Assembly: GCF_003688415.1 (NCBI RefSeq)
Contig: NZ_REFJ01000003.1
Location: forward strand, 310,001 to 374,000
DNA from: Umboniibacter marinipuniceus
GTDB taxonomy: Bacteria; Pseudomonadota; Gammaproteobacteria; Pseudomonadales; DSM-25080
Reading direction: 5' to 3'
Length of the DNA: 64,000 nt
The position numbers were made by a program, and so were the translations under genes. Below, in pieces: positions 8,707 to 17,595 of the stretch (the stretch's first letter is position 1; the number at the start of each line of letters is the position of its first letter). The notes under the pieces were generated by a model. The model was not told where the DNA came from, did not search any database, and worked only from the letters and a program-made list of their open reading frames with translations.

Positions 8707-10530
8707 TTGGATATCAGTAACTTACGTAACATCGCAATTATTGCGCACGTTGACCACGGCAAAACTACTCTTGTAGACAAGCTGCTTGAGCAGTCTGGTA
8801 CACTCGATCGTAAAGACGTGGGCACCGATCGTATCATGGATTCTAATGATCAGGAACGTGAGCGCGGCATTACCATTCTTGCTAAGAACACCGCGATTAA
8901 GTGGAATGACTACCGAATCAACATCGTAGACACGCCGGGACACGCCGACTTCGGTGGTGAGGTTGAGCGCGTTATGTCTATGGTTGACTGTGTATGTCTT
9001 TTGGTTGACGCCCAAGACGGCCCAATGCCGCAGACTCGTTTCGTGACGCAAAAAGCCTTCGAACGTGGCCTGAAGCCAATTGTTGTTATCAACAAAGTAG
9101 ACCGTCCTGGCGCTCGTCCTGACTGGGTACTAGATCAAGTTTTTGATCTGTTTGATAACCTTGGCGCGACCGAAGAGCAGCTAGACTTCCCAGTGGTATA
9201 CGCTTCAGCGCTTAACGGTGTAGCAGGTCTTGAACCTGACGAGCTTAGCGAAGACATGACGCCGCTACTGCAGATGATCGTTGATAAAGTTGACGCACCT
9301 CAAGTTGATGCAGAAGGTCCGTTCCAAATGCAGATTTCTGCACTGGATTACAACAACTTCACCGGTGTTATCGGTATTGGACGTGTCACTCGCGGCTCGG
9401 TTAAGCCTAACCAGCAAATCGTGGTGTCTGATCACAACGGTCACGCACGCAAGGGTAAAGTACTTCAGGTAATGGGTTACCACGGTCTTGACCGCGTTGA
9501 AGTAACAGAAGCCTCAGCGGGTGACATCATTTGTATCACGGGTATCGATCCACTGAATATCTCCGATACTCTCTGTGATCCAAACAATGTTGAAGCGCTT
9601 CCGGCACTTACGGTAGACGAGCCAACCGTATCCATGACCTTCCAGGTTAACACTTCTCCTTTCGCTGGCCTTGAAGGCAAGTTCGTTACTTCACGTAACA
9701 TCTCTGAGCGTCTTGACCGCGAATTGATTCACAACGTAGCGCTGCGCGTTGAACCAGGTGACTCGCCTGACAAGTTCCGCGTTTCTGGCCGTGGTGAACT
9801 TCACCTTTCAGTACTGATTGAGTCAATGCGTCGTGAAGGCTTCGAAATGGGCGTATCACGTCCTGAGGTTGTCACCCGCGAAATTGACGGCGAGACACAA
9901 GAACCATTCGAGCGCGTGGTCCTAGATATCGAACTCGATCACCAAGGTGCGGTAATGGAAGAGTTCGGTAACCGTGGTGGCCAGATTGCCAACATGGAGC
10001 CAGACGGTAAAGGGCGTATCCGTCTTGAGTACGTTATTCCAGCGCGCGGCCTTATCGGCTTCCGAAGCCAGTTTATGACCTTAACCTCAGGTTCAGGTAT
10101 CCTCACTTCAATCTTTGACCACTATGGTGTTGTTAACGCAGGTTACAAAGTTCAGCGTAACAACGGCGTATTGGTATCAATGGTTAAGGGTAAAGCCTTG
10201 GCCTTCGGTTTATTCGGTCTTCAGGATCGCGGCCGTTTGTTCATTGATCCAAACGTTGAAGTTTACGAAGGTCAGATCATTGGCTTGCACTCTCGCAGTA
10301 ACGATCTAACCGTTAACCCAACCAAGGGTAAGCAGTTAACCAACGTTCGTGCATCGGGTACAGACGAAGCCTTGACACTTACTCCACCTGTTCGCCATAC
10401 GCTTGAGCAGGCACTAGACTTCATCGATGATGACGAGCTAGTAGAAGTAACACCTGAGAGCATTCGTATTCGTAAGAAGAAGCTCAAAGAAAACGAGCGT
10501 CGCCGTGACGACAAAGCGAAGAAAGCGTAA
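8707..10530 (+). CDS. typA: Ribosome-associated GTPase TypA/BipA
   Basis: A translational GTPase of 607 residues from the proposed TTG start at 8707. The frame is open upstream to an ATG at 8533, but homologues begin right at the segment [22 protein letters not shown]. An AAAAGGA Shine-Dalgarno lies 8 bases before the TTG, so I prefer it. Visible motifs are G1 [10 protein letters not shown]2 ERERGITI, G3 [12 protein letters not shown] and G4 NKVDR, then elongation-factor-like domains II, III and V and the TypA-specific C-terminal domain ([16 protein letters not shown]). It binds ribosomes under stress or cold and helps large-subunit assembly. It is monocistronic with a strong terminator and divergent from the ABC operon. 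Codons look optimised (GGT, CGT, CTT rich). Confidence 0.95.
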   Translation: MDISNLRNIAIIAHVDHGKTTLVDKLLEQSGTLDRKDVGTDRIMDSNDQERERGITILAKNTAIKWNDYRINIVDTPGHADFGGEVERVMSMVDCVCLLVDAQDGPMPQTRFVTQKAFERGLKPIVVINKVDRPGARPDWVLDQVFDLFDNLGATEEQLDFPVVYASALNGVAGLEPDELSEDMTPLLQMIVDKVDAPQVDAEGPFQMQISALDYNNFTGVIGIGRVTRGSVKPNQQIVVSDHNGHARKGKVLQVMGYHGLDRVEVTEASAGDIICITGIDPLNISDTLCDPNNVEALPALTVDEPTVSMTFQVNTSPFAGLEGKFVTSRNISERLDRELIHNVALRVEPGDSPDKFRVSGRGELHLSVLIESMRREGFEMGVSRPEVVTREIDGETQEPFERVVLDIELDHQGAVMEEFGNRGGQIANMEPDGKGRIRLEYVIPARGLIGFRSQFMTLTSGSGILTSIFDHYGVVNAGYKVQRNNGVLVSMVKGKALAFGLFGLQDRGRLFIDPNVEVYEGQIIGLHSRSNDLTVNPTKGKQLTNVRASGTDEALTLTPPVRHTLEQALDFIDDDELVEVTPESIRIRKKKLKENERRRDDKAKKA

Positions 10531-10551
10531 GCCTTGTTAGCACGCTAGAGG

Positions 10552-10582
10552 AAATCCTCACCATTCGGTGGGGATTTTTTTT
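10552..10582 (+). terminator. Rho-independent terminator of typA
   Basis: A 10-bp stem (10553-10562 with 10567-10576, one G-T pair) and an ATTC loop are followed by a run of eight T residues (10575-10582), 22 bases after the typA stop codon. Confidence 0.9.
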
Positions 10583-10673
10583 GCCCTCAAGTTCCTGACG
10601 ACACTTGAGTTTCAGCGCGCGGCCTACGCGAGCCTTAAATCCCGCCGCCCTGCAAACCGCGATACAACCGGCG

Positions 10674-12362
10674 CTAGCCTTTGTCGCCCGCCGCATATAG
10701 GGCGCTTAGTGCCGCAACAACCGCATTGACACCATTGCCTCGCGTTGCCGTAACGAAACGCGACAAAGCTAGTCTTTCTACCCACTGATCCAAGTGAAAA
10801 TCGGCTAGATCTCGACCTGTTTTTCCCTGTAATTCGTGGCTAAGTAACGAAAGCAATCCCCGCATGGTGTCACTCTCGGCATCTACTGCAAACTGCAAGG
10901 TGGGTACCGTGGTGACCACCGCTAACCAAAGTCGCGTTTCACAGCCAGGAACTAAATACTTCGTTGCCCGCACTGTTTCATCAAAGCGCGAACTGCTTTG
11001 TCCTAAGTGTATCAATGCTCGGAAGGATTCCTCTGAGCTATCCCCAATAAGGCCTTGATATTCAGCAATAGCTTCGGCATTCAACGCTTTTGCTGCGGTT
11101 AATTCTGTCAGCGAGAAGACCCGGCTTCTTGCGCGGCTAACTTGCTGTTCCCACTGCGCTAGGCACTCAATTAGATGATCAATTTCAGCCCGCGTATTAT
11201 AGGCGGCTAAGGAAATACGGAGGGTTCCGGGAACGCCGAGCGCCTTCATCAATGGCATGGCACAATGATGGCCAACCCTGACCGCAATGCCCTGTTGATC
11301 TAAGAAAAATCCTAGATCCTGTACCGCATCATCACTCACGAGCGAAGCAATACCCACGTTGGGTTGATCAGCGCCCAGAACTCGAAAACCGCTAAGTTCA
11401 GCTAAACGAAGACGAAGATAGCCATACAGCTCGAATTCATAGCTTGCCAACCCCTCCGAACGCTGGATATTAAGCCATTGAATTGCCACTGCTAGCGCAC
11501 AGGCCTCTGGCCATGCTGGAGTACCCGGCTCAAAACGTAACGGTGGCAGCTGTGTTGTGAAGCCATCCTCAGTAACCTCACTAATCATCTCGCCACCTCC
11601 ATTAACCGCTGGCATTTCGCATAACACTGGGTACCTACCCCAGAGCACACCTATGCCATTGGGCCCATAGAGCTTGTGCCCAGAGAAAACGTAGAAATCG
11701 CAACCAATCGCGTGAACGTCAACACTGAGATGAGCGACAGCTTGCGCGCCATCTATAAGCACTTTGCTGCCATTGGACTTTGCTGCTTCAGTAAGCGCGG
11801 CTACGGGGTTCACTGCGCCGGTAACATTACTGGCGTGGCCAAATGCAACTAGCTTGGTGTTAGCACCTAGCTTCGACAGCCAATCGGCAACATCTAAGCA
11901 ACCCCATTCATCCACCTTGGCGAACACTATCTTGGCGCCGGTTCTCTGCGCCAGCAGTTGCCAAGGCACAATATTGGCGTGATGCTCGGCCTGTGTTAAC
12001 AGAATCTCGTCGCCCTCTTGTACATGCAGATTCCCCCAGGATTGGGCAACCAGATTAATCGCGTCCGTGGTTCCTTTAGTGAATATGCATTCCTTGGCCT
12101 CACCACGGATGAATTCAGCAACCTCGGCTCGCGCCGCTTCAAACCTGCTGGTCGCTTCGGTCGCAAGTGAATGCGCGGCGCGATGAACATTCGCATAGCT
12201 CTTCTGTAAACAATGGTTTAGCTCGTCCACAACTATTCGTGGTTTCTGCACCGTCGCTGCACTATCAAAATAACAGAGAGGTAGATTACCAATACGCTTG
12301 CGAAGCTGAGGGAACTCGCGTCTTAATTTGGCAACATTGAAATTGGCTTCAACTTGACTCAT
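10674..12362 (-). CDS. Cysteine desulfurase SufS/CsdA fused to a SufE/CsdE sulfur acceptor domain
   Basis: The 562-residue product combines two normally separate proteins. Residues 1 to about 405 are a group II cysteine desulfurase: PLP-binding lysine in VFSGHKLYGPNG, active-site cysteine in GHHCAMPLM, and AYNTRAEIDHLIECL at the end. Residues about 430-560 are SufE-like: the LIHLGQ segment, the acceptor cysteine in VPGCETRLWLAV, then MRGLLSLLSHELQGKTGRDL. It should remove sulfur from cysteine to give alanine and pass the persulfide within the same chain for Fe-S or thiocofactor synthesis. I chose the ATG at 12362 (MSQVEANF), 2 bp after the tatD stop; the frame extends 12 codons further without family similarity. 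No other suf or csd genes are nearby. Confidence 0.9.
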   Translation of the reverse strand: MSQVEANFNVAKLRREFPQLRKRIGNLPLCYFDSAATVQKPRIVVDELNHCLQKSYANVHRAAHSLATEATSRFEAARAEVAEFIRGEAKECIFTKGTTDAINLVAQSWGNLHVQEGDEILLTQAEHHANIVPWQLLAQRTGAKIVFAKVDEWGCLDVADWLSKLGANTKLVAFGHASNVTGAVNPVAALTEAAKSNGSKVLIDGAQAVAHLSVDVHAIGCDFYVFSGHKLYGPNGIGVLWGRYPVLCEMPAVNGGGEMISEVTEDGFTTQLPPLRFEPGTPAWPEACALAVAIQWLNIQRSEGLASYEFELYGYLRLRLAELSGFRVLGADQPNVGIASLVSDDAVQDLGFFLDQQGIAVRVGHHCAMPLMKALGVPGTLRISLAAYNTRAEIDHLIECLAQWEQQVSRARSRVFSLTELTAAKALNAEAIAEYQGLIGDSSEESFRALIHLGQSSSRFDETVRATKYLVPGCETRLWLAVVTTVPTLQFAVDAESDTMRGLLSLLSHELQGKTGRDLADFHLDQWVERLALSRFVTATRGNGVNAVVAALSALYAAGDKG

Positions 12363-12364
12363 AG

Positions 12365-13210
12365 CTATTTTCCAAAAAGTATTAGGGCATTCTGCCACAG
12401 CTGCTCAGCAATGGTCTCTTCATCTTCTTCTCGCAGCATCGTCAGCTGCGCAATGGTATTGCGACAGTAGGAAGGTTCATTCCGTTGGCCCTGATGCCCA
12501 GAATGGGGCATATCTGGTGAATCGGTCTCTAACAACAGCTCAGTTAGTGGAAGTTGCGCGATGGTGCGCTGCGTCTTAGCTGCCCGCGCGTAGCTAATAG
12601 TGCCTCCTACTCCTACTTTAAAGCCTCTTCGAATGTACTCTCTCGCTAATTCAACTGACCCTGAAAAAGCATGAATCACCCCTGAGGAAACGCCGGTCTG
12701 ATCAATAGCCTGGAGAAGTTCATTATGCGCGCCACGGCAGTGGAGAATAACCGGACGTTGCACTGACTTAGCAATCGCTAGTTGGATCTGCAGCACCCGC
12801 TGTTGTTCCTGCATCGCAGTAGCCGCAAAGCGATCTAAACCGCACTCGCCAATCGCAACGACATACTCGTCATACCTCGACAGCGCCTCCGTTAATTGAG
12901 CGCTTAGCTGCACAGTATCAACGTCAGCTAGACTTCGCGCAGGCACTCCTGTCGTCGCGTCAGCCGAGGCACTATCATCGTAAGAGGTTGAGTGTGGTTC
13001 AGCACTTAAGAACAACGGGTGGTAGCCTACCGACATGCTCCAAGCTGGGTTACTTTCACACAGCTGAGCGGCACGCTGCCACTGACTCTGACTCACCCCA
13101 GCCATTAACAATCGCTGACCACCTAGCGCTTGAAAGCGAGACCAGACCTGAGATCGGTCTGAGTCAAAACAACGGAAGTCAAAATGTGTATGGGTATCGA
13201 ATAATTTCAT
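12365..13210 (-). CDS. TatD family metal-dependent hydrolase (DNase)
   Basis: A 281-residue amidohydrolase-superfamily protein of TatD type. Metal ligands are seen in order: DTHTHFDF at residues 5-12, the glutamate in IGECGLDRF, HCRGAHNE, the histidine in VIHAFSGS, and the aspartate in LLETDSPDMP. Family members act as Mg-dependent 3'-5' exonucleases or are involved in DNA repair and quality control. The second-shell region around residues 70-95 is longer than usual and rich in Ser, Asp and Ala. It is cotranscribed with the SufS-SufE fusion gene 2 bp downstream. The exact paralogue (TatD, YcfH or YjjV) cannot be told apart by eye; YjjV-like is possible. Confidence 0.88.
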   Translation of the reverse strand: MKLFDTHTHFDFRCFDSDRSQVWSRFQALGGQRLLMAGVSQSQWQRAAQLCESNPAWSMSVGYHPLFLSAEPHSTSYDDSASADATTGVPARSLADVDTVQLSAQLTEALSRYDEYVVAIGECGLDRFAATAMQEQQRVLQIQLAIAKSVQRPVILHCRGAHNELLQAIDQTGVSSGVIHAFSGSVELAREYIRRGFKVGVGGTISYARAAKTQRTIAQLPLTELLLETDSPDMPHSGHQGQRNEPSYCRNTIAQLTMLREEDEETIAEQLWQNALILFGK

Positions 13211-13346
13211 TTTAACCCTTCAAGCTTTTCCTTGAGTCTATCGCAAATTTCCAACTACACTGAACTTACGTTAATAACGGCGAATAAAGCAAAGTCACTT
13301 TGTGGGTATCGCCCATCTTAATATCAGTAGAAAGGAAAGACATACT

Positions 13347-13676
13347 ATGCCTCATATTCGTGCTCGCGGTACCACTGTTGATGATGTTAAGACACTCTCC
13401 CGAATAACTAGCGCCGAGATTAGTGAACTATGTAAGTGCAGTGTCTCGGACTTGAGCTGGGAGGTGACTCAAACGCAATTCATTGTTGATGGCGCGCCAG
13501 ACGGCGGCTATCCGATCGTGGAATTTCTCTGGTTTGATCGCGGACAGGAGGTAAAAAACAAGATCGCCCGAATTCTTGACGAAGCGCTGAAACAGCGTGG
13601 CTATAGCGGCGATCGAGCCATCATTTTCTCCGAAGTAGACCAAACCAATTACTTTGAGTGCGGTAACCACTTCTAA
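13347..13676 (+). CDS. DUF1904 family protein
   Basis: A small 109-residue protein starting MPHIRARG, preceded by an AAAGGAAA ribosome-binding site 8-9 bases upstream. The reading frame is open further upstream, to 13302, but that part has no family similarity. The fold resembles the tautomerase-like DUF1904 family, which has an N-terminal beta strand carrying Pro2. Proline at position 2 is present here, so a tautomerase-type catalytic proline is conceivable. It is convergent with the exonuclease gene and has no operon partners. Function unknown. Confidence 0.72.
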   Translation: MPHIRARGTTVDDVKTLSRITSAEISELCKCSVSDLSWEVTQTQFIVDGAPDGGYPIVEFLWFDRGQEVKNKIARILDEALKQRGYSGDRAIIFSEVDQTNYFECGNHF

Positions 13677-13692
13677 GTTAGCGCGGATAAGC

Positions 13693-14412
13693 TCAACTCA
13701 GTCCGAACTCAAGATCGATAGCCGCCAAGATATTTGCAACTTTCTTTCGCCCCGCTACATTAAGCATTAAATGCATGGGCGTCTGGCCATTTAGTAGCGG
13801 GTGCTTTTCTCGCAACCAGGGTCGAAGTTGCAGCGCCGTCTTTCCAGAAATCATCATGAGTTTTTGCCATAGAGGGTCGTAATCGCTTAGGCCACTTAAG
13901 GGGGCTAATTGCGCCGTGGTTAGCGCATCCGACAACGCTCTATGTGGCTGACCGATGAACGACAAGCCAGCACGTTCAATCGCGGCGCGCAAACCACCCT
14001 CACGCATCTTCCGCAGCCGATAGAACTCGCGCTTGAGATTAATACTCTGGGCAATTGGCGATGCTAACTGATTCGCCATGGCTTCCTTCGCCAATTGATC
14101 GGCATCCCAATCTCCCCAGCTCAGGATGATGGGATCAGCACCTAACCATTGAAAGAACGCCTCGCCGGCCACATCGAAGTGCTCGGCGGCGTCGACATCT
14201 CGCTGTTCAATTTTGGTAAGCTGCCGGCAAAATGACGTTAATTGCGGATTCTGCTTCGGCTTAACAAAGCAACTAAAGGTGTCAGAAGTGGCCTGCAAAT
14301 TGTCAGCTAAGCGAACAGCGCCAATCTCAATAATTTCCATGGCCTCTAGCGCAATCTCATCGGGAGATTCGCTGCAGGTGGCCTCTAGGTCAACAACCAC
14401 TATATTCGCCAC
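13693..14412 (-). CDS. DEDDh 3'-5' exonuclease (ERI-1/KapD-like)
   Basis: A 239-residue member of the RNase T/DEDD exonuclease fold. The first acidic pair is in VDLEATC (Asp7, Glu9), the second region is LSWGDWDADQLAKE, and the last region HRALSDALTTAQL carries the DEDDh histidine and aspartate. The phrase MEIIEIGAVRL after the first motif is typical of the ERI-1 3'hExo/KapD subgroup, which trims RNA. A C-terminal extension of about 50 residues (LPWREKHPLLNGQTPMHLM-like region) resembles the MbcA/ParS/Xre toxin-antitoxin-type tail fold; this is only a suggestion. It lies 9 bp downstream of the alpha-alpha-barrel gene and may be part of that operon. Confidence 0.83.
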   Translation of the reverse strand: MANIVVVDLEATCSESPDEIALEAMEIIEIGAVRLADNLQATSDTFSCFVKPKQNPQLTSFCRQLTKIEQRDVDAAEHFDVAGEAFFQWLGADPIILSWGDWDADQLAKEAMANQLASPIAQSINLKREFYRLRKMREGGLRAAIERAGLSFIGQPHRALSDALTTAQLAPLSGLSDYDPLWQKLMMISGKTALQLRPWLREKHPLLNGQTPMHLMLNVAGRKKVANILAAIDLEFGLS

Positions 14413-14421
14413 ATTCTGCTC

Positions 14422-15489
14422 CTATTCGTGATATTCAAGCGGTGACAGGTGCTCGTTAGATGAAAGCGTAGAACAGAATAGCACTGAGGCATCGGTAAGC
14501 TGATAAGTGGTATCGAGGGCTAAGACAAAAGCCGCCGCAGTCCAGGTTGGCTTTTCAAGCGGCCAGTAGGCCTTGTCCACAAACTGCCATCCCGTCCAAT
14601 GAACTCCGTCATCATCACGCCACTGAAGTAGCCAGCCTAAAAGTTGCTCGGCTTGCTCGGTTAAACCTGCCGAGTGCAGCGCCATGACTAGCTCGCAGCT
14701 TTCGGCAACAGTTGCCCAAGGCTCATCGGCCACACAGCGACAGCCAATCCCATCCACCACAAACTCATCCCAGCGCGCAGCAATCCGTTCCTTGGCTGAT
14801 GCCTTATCAAACACGCCACACAGTACCGGGTAGAACCAGTCCATCGAGAAACGCGCCTTGCTCTCCCAGTTGCGATCGAATCGCTCCGGCATTTCTCTCA
14901 AAGCGTCACCCAGGGCAAAGTAAGCGCTACGATAGTCACCACAATTCTCGGCAAGGAGTTCACCCAATCGAATACCGCATTCAAGCGATTTATAGATTGA
15001 ACTGCAACCGGTAACCAGCGCGTCATCTAGCGCCTCGGATTGCTCATTCACTGCCCAGCTGATGTCACCGAAACCCGATTGCTGTGCTACCACAAAATCC
15101 AGTGCTCGCTGAACACAGGGCCACATTGCTTCAACGAAGCCAAAGTCATGGGTTACCTTGAAATGATGCCAAATCCCGGTGGCTATGTAGGCGCAAAAGT
15201 TGGTCTCGCGCCTGCTGGTATCAACCAGAACGCCGTTCTCATAACGAATGCCCCAGCTACCATCTTCAAGCTGTTGATCTCGCAACCAGCGATAGGCTAG
15301 CTCTGCTTCCTTCTTGTATCCGCCAACGCTTAGCGCCATCGCCGCTTCAATATGATCCCAAGGGTCCAAATGGCCGCCTTCAAACCAGGGGATTGAACCG
15401 TCGGGAAGTTGATTAGCTAGAATATACTCACATGATTCAGCCACTAAATTGGCCACCGACTCGCCCATTAACGCATGCGACATGATCAT
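14422..15489 (-). CDS. Prenyltransferase/terpene-cyclase-like alpha/alpha-barrel protein
   Basis: A 355-residue, mostly helical protein with repeats of the squalene-cyclase/prenyltransferase toroid type. Examples are LPDGSIPWFEGGHLDPWDHIEAAMAL, AYRWLRDQQLEDGSWGIRYENG (QW-like motif) and WTGWQFVDKAYWPLEKPTWTAAAFVLAL. No DXDD protonation motif of cyclases is visible, so it may process glycans or act on a carbohydrate in the way other alpha/alpha toroids do. Proteins of this kind occur next to GT4 glycosyltransferase and methyltransferase genes, as here. The start overlaps the methyltransferase stop by 4 bp. A Met two codons later could also serve. Function is not established. Confidence 0.72.
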   Translation of the reverse strand: MIMSHALMGESVANLVAESCEYILANQLPDGSIPWFEGGHLDPWDHIEAAMALSVGGYKKEAELAYRWLRDQQLEDGSWGIRYENGVLVDTSRRETNFCAYIATGIWHHFKVTHDFGFVEAMWPCVQRALDFVVAQQSGFGDISWAVNEQSEALDDALVTGCSSIYKSLECGIRLGELLAENCGDYRSAYFALGDALREMPERFDRNWESKARFSMDWFYPVLCGVFDKASAKERIAARWDEFVVDGIGCRCVADEPWATVAESCELVMALHSAGLTEQAEQLLGWLLQWRDDDGVHWTGWQFVDKAYWPLEKPTWTAAAFVLALDTTYQLTDASVLFCSTLSSNEHLSPLEYHE

Positions 15490-16196
15490 TGATCCTTGGT
15501 GTAATACATAACGACGCTCTTACCCATTAGCGGGTTTAGCAATTTCTCAGCCCAGCGAGTCACCCTAGGGCGTTTCATTAAATCCCAAACTAGCAGGCGA
15601 TGATAGTACTTAACTAAGCGACTGGTTTCTCGCTTATCCCAGCGCCAGCACTGCAGCCACCAGTATGGCACGTGTAGCGCGTGAGCCCAATGTTTGGCAT
15701 ACCTACGAAGCCCTTCTGCTTGAATACGACTATTCAAATCTCTCGCCTTGAATATTCGAATATGACCTCCGGGTACTTCATGGTACGCCGATGATAGCCA
15801 CCAGCAAAAACGTTCCGGCCAAGCCCGAGGAACACTGACAGCAAAAGAGCCCGACGGTTTCAATACCCGAATAATCTCTGCCAAGACGCCTTCCCAATCT
15901 GGGATATGCTCTAACACTTCCGAACAGATGACGTGATCAAACGATGCGTCAGCAAAGGGCAGAGACAGGCCGTTAGCCTGACTAATCAAAAACTGCGATT
16001 GAGGATGACGAAACGCTGCACAATCTTGCATGCGTGATTTCGCCGTGGTCAAATCACCGAAACCTAGGTCGATGCCCACCGCTTCAATCTCGGCTTCGCA
16101 AGCGAGCGAAATGACGTGGCGCCCTTCGCCGCAACCCAGATCTAACACCCGATCTCCAGCCGATAGCCCCATCGTTTTAAAATCAACTGTTAGCAT
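15486..16196 (-). CDS. Class I SAM-dependent methyltransferase (UbiE/Methyltransf_11 type)
   Basis: A 236-residue Rossmann-fold methyltransferase. Motif I VLDLGCGEGRHVISLA is at about residues 17-32, followed by an acidic ribose-binding position (VGIDLGFGDL), motif II-like ASFDHVICSEVLEHIPDW and the ILKPSG-type motif IRVLKPSGSFAVSVPR. The C-terminal third is rich in Trp, Arg and Tyr, a pattern seen in methyltransferases acting on lipid or glycan substrates. The start overlaps the GT4 glycosyltransferase end by 14 bp and the end overlaps the next gene by 4 bp, so all three are translationally coupled. It probably modifies the product of the neighbouring glycosyltransferase. Confidence 0.85.
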   Translation of the reverse strand: MLTVDFKTMGLSAGDRVLDLGCGEGRHVISLACEAEIEAVGIDLGFGDLTTAKSRMQDCAAFRHPQSQFLISQANGLSLPFADASFDHVICSEVLEHIPDWEGVLAEIIRVLKPSGSFAVSVPRAWPERFCWWLSSAYHEVPGGHIRIFKARDLNSRIQAEGLRRYAKHWAHALHVPYWWLQCWRWDKRETSRLVKYYHRLLVWDLMKRPRVTRWAEKLLNPLMGKSVVMYYTKDQ

Positions 16197-17499
16197 CGTT
16201 CATCGCTCTTACATATAACTGTTCGAATTGGCTCGCTGCCACCTGCCAGCTGAACTGCTGTTCAATGCGAAGTCGTCCCGCCGCACCCAGGCGATCTCGT
16301 CGCACTGGATCCGCGAGCAGCGACTCAATCGCGCTTGCCAAAGCCTCGGCATCTGCCGTGGGGACTAATACGCCCGCGTCGCCAACAACCTCCGGCAAGG
16401 CACCGCCGCGAGCACTGACTACGGGCGTTCCGCAGGCCATTGCTTCACCTGCTGGCAAACCAAAGCCTTCATACAGCGAGGGACATACCACTATTGTTGC
16501 CTGTTGATACAGACCTACGAGTTCCTCGGTAGAAATCCGGGAGCGAATATCGATAATATCTGTCAGCCCAAGCTGGTTGATAAGCTTGGCATTATCGCCA
16601 TCTGGCTTCGGCCGCCCCACTAGAATCAAACGAATATCTGGGTTGCTGTGGCGGAGCTTGGCGAGCGCCTGAAGTAAGTATTTCAACCCCTTCAGCGGCG
16701 CATCCGCACTCGCCGTGCAGACGAGAGTATTAACGAAACGAGACTTAGTTTCATCGGGAGAAAACACTACCGTATCAATACCGTTATAAACCAAACCTAG
16801 ATGATCCGCTGTCAGCTTAAAATCGCTACAGATATCCTCCCTAGATACTTGGGAGACGGCTACCACGTTTCGTAGTTTCGGCACTACCCGCTTTTGCATC
16901 CGCAGAAAGCTATGCCAGCGACGAATTAGCAGCCGTATCCGCCAGTCGTCCTCGGCAGCAAGCGCTAGCTTGAGGTCTCGAGTAATTGGATGATGAAAGG
17001 TTGCCACCAATGGATAACCCTGCTTTGCCAAGGCTAGAAGCCCATAACATAGACTTTGGTTATCATGAATGACGTCGTAACGTGGTTTATTTTGACGAAA
17101 GTATTTGGCCAGGCGCCGGCCAAAGGTTCTGGGTTCGGGAAAGCCGCCGGTTGCCACCGAGAGATATTCACTTAGATCCGTAAGCGAGCGTAAGTAATTC
17201 CAGCGGAAAGCTTGCCATTGTTTGGGATAATATTGAAATAAATTAAGCCCCGGAAGCTTGATGAGATTCACCCGGGGGTCAAGCTCAGGATAGGGCTCTC
17301 CAGAGATTACATCAACTTGATGCCCGCGCTCTACCAGTGCCTGGGAAAGGTACTTAAGATAGATACCCTGACCACCACTTAATGGCGCGCTTCGATAGCC
17401 AAGCAGGCAAATCTTCAACGGCGTAGAGGTAATAGCGGGACCACTCTCTGGCGAGCCTAAATCAAAATTGGTGGATTCTGCGTGCGCGACGCTGTCCAT
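16183..17499 (-). CDS. GT4 family glycosyltransferase
   Basis: A 438-residue GT-B-fold retaining glycosyltransferase. The N-terminal domain starts after about 25 residues with ICLLGYRSAPLSGGQGIYLKYLSQAL, which binds the acceptor. The C-terminal nucleotide-sugar domain contains LVCTASADAPLKGLKYLLQAL, ILVGRPKPDG and the EX7E motif in CPSLYEGFGLPAGEAMACGTP (two glutamates eight apart). It is first in the operon with the methyltransferase and alpha/alpha-barrel genes. The sugar donor and acceptor are unknown; a surface glycan or glycolipid is the likely target. A terminator separates it from ilvE upstream. Confidence 0.88.
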   Translation of the reverse strand: MDSVAHAESTNFDLGSPESGPAITSTPLKICLLGYRSAPLSGGQGIYLKYLSQALVERGHQVDVISGEPYPELDPRVNLIKLPGLNLFQYYPKQWQAFRWNYLRSLTDLSEYLSVATGGFPEPRTFGRRLAKYFRQNKPRYDVIHDNQSLCYGLLALAKQGYPLVATFHHPITRDLKLALAAEDDWRIRLLIRRWHSFLRMQKRVVPKLRNVVAVSQVSREDICSDFKLTADHLGLVYNGIDTVVFSPDETKSRFVNTLVCTASADAPLKGLKYLLQALAKLRHSNPDIRLILVGRPKPDGDNAKLINQLGLTDIIDIRSRISTEELVGLYQQATIVVCPSLYEGFGLPAGEAMACGTPVVSARGGALPEVVGDAGVLVPTADAEALASAIESLLADPVRRDRLGAAGRLRIEQQFSWQVAASQFEQLYVRAMNDANS

Positions 17500-17531
17500 A
17501 GGAAACAGTGCTCTTTAAGAATTTTGCTCAT

Positions 17532-17576
17532 CAAAACAAAGTTGTCCGTTGTGTTCATGACAGCAACGGACAACTT
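17532..17576 (-). terminator. Terminator downstream of ilvE (minus strand)
   Basis: A perfect 13-bp inverted repeat (17539-17551 with 17564-17576) encloses a 12-base loop. Read on the minus strand it is followed by a broken T run (TTTGTTTTG). It lies 20 bases after the ilvE stop codon and before the glycosyltransferase start. Confidence 0.8.
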
Positions 17577-17595
17577 AGGGTCGCCCAAGCTTAGC

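Noticed and set aside
10586-10620. Second terminator serving the SufS-SufE gene
   Set aside because: A 7-bp inverted repeat exists, but there is no T run on the minus strand after it, so I do not call it.
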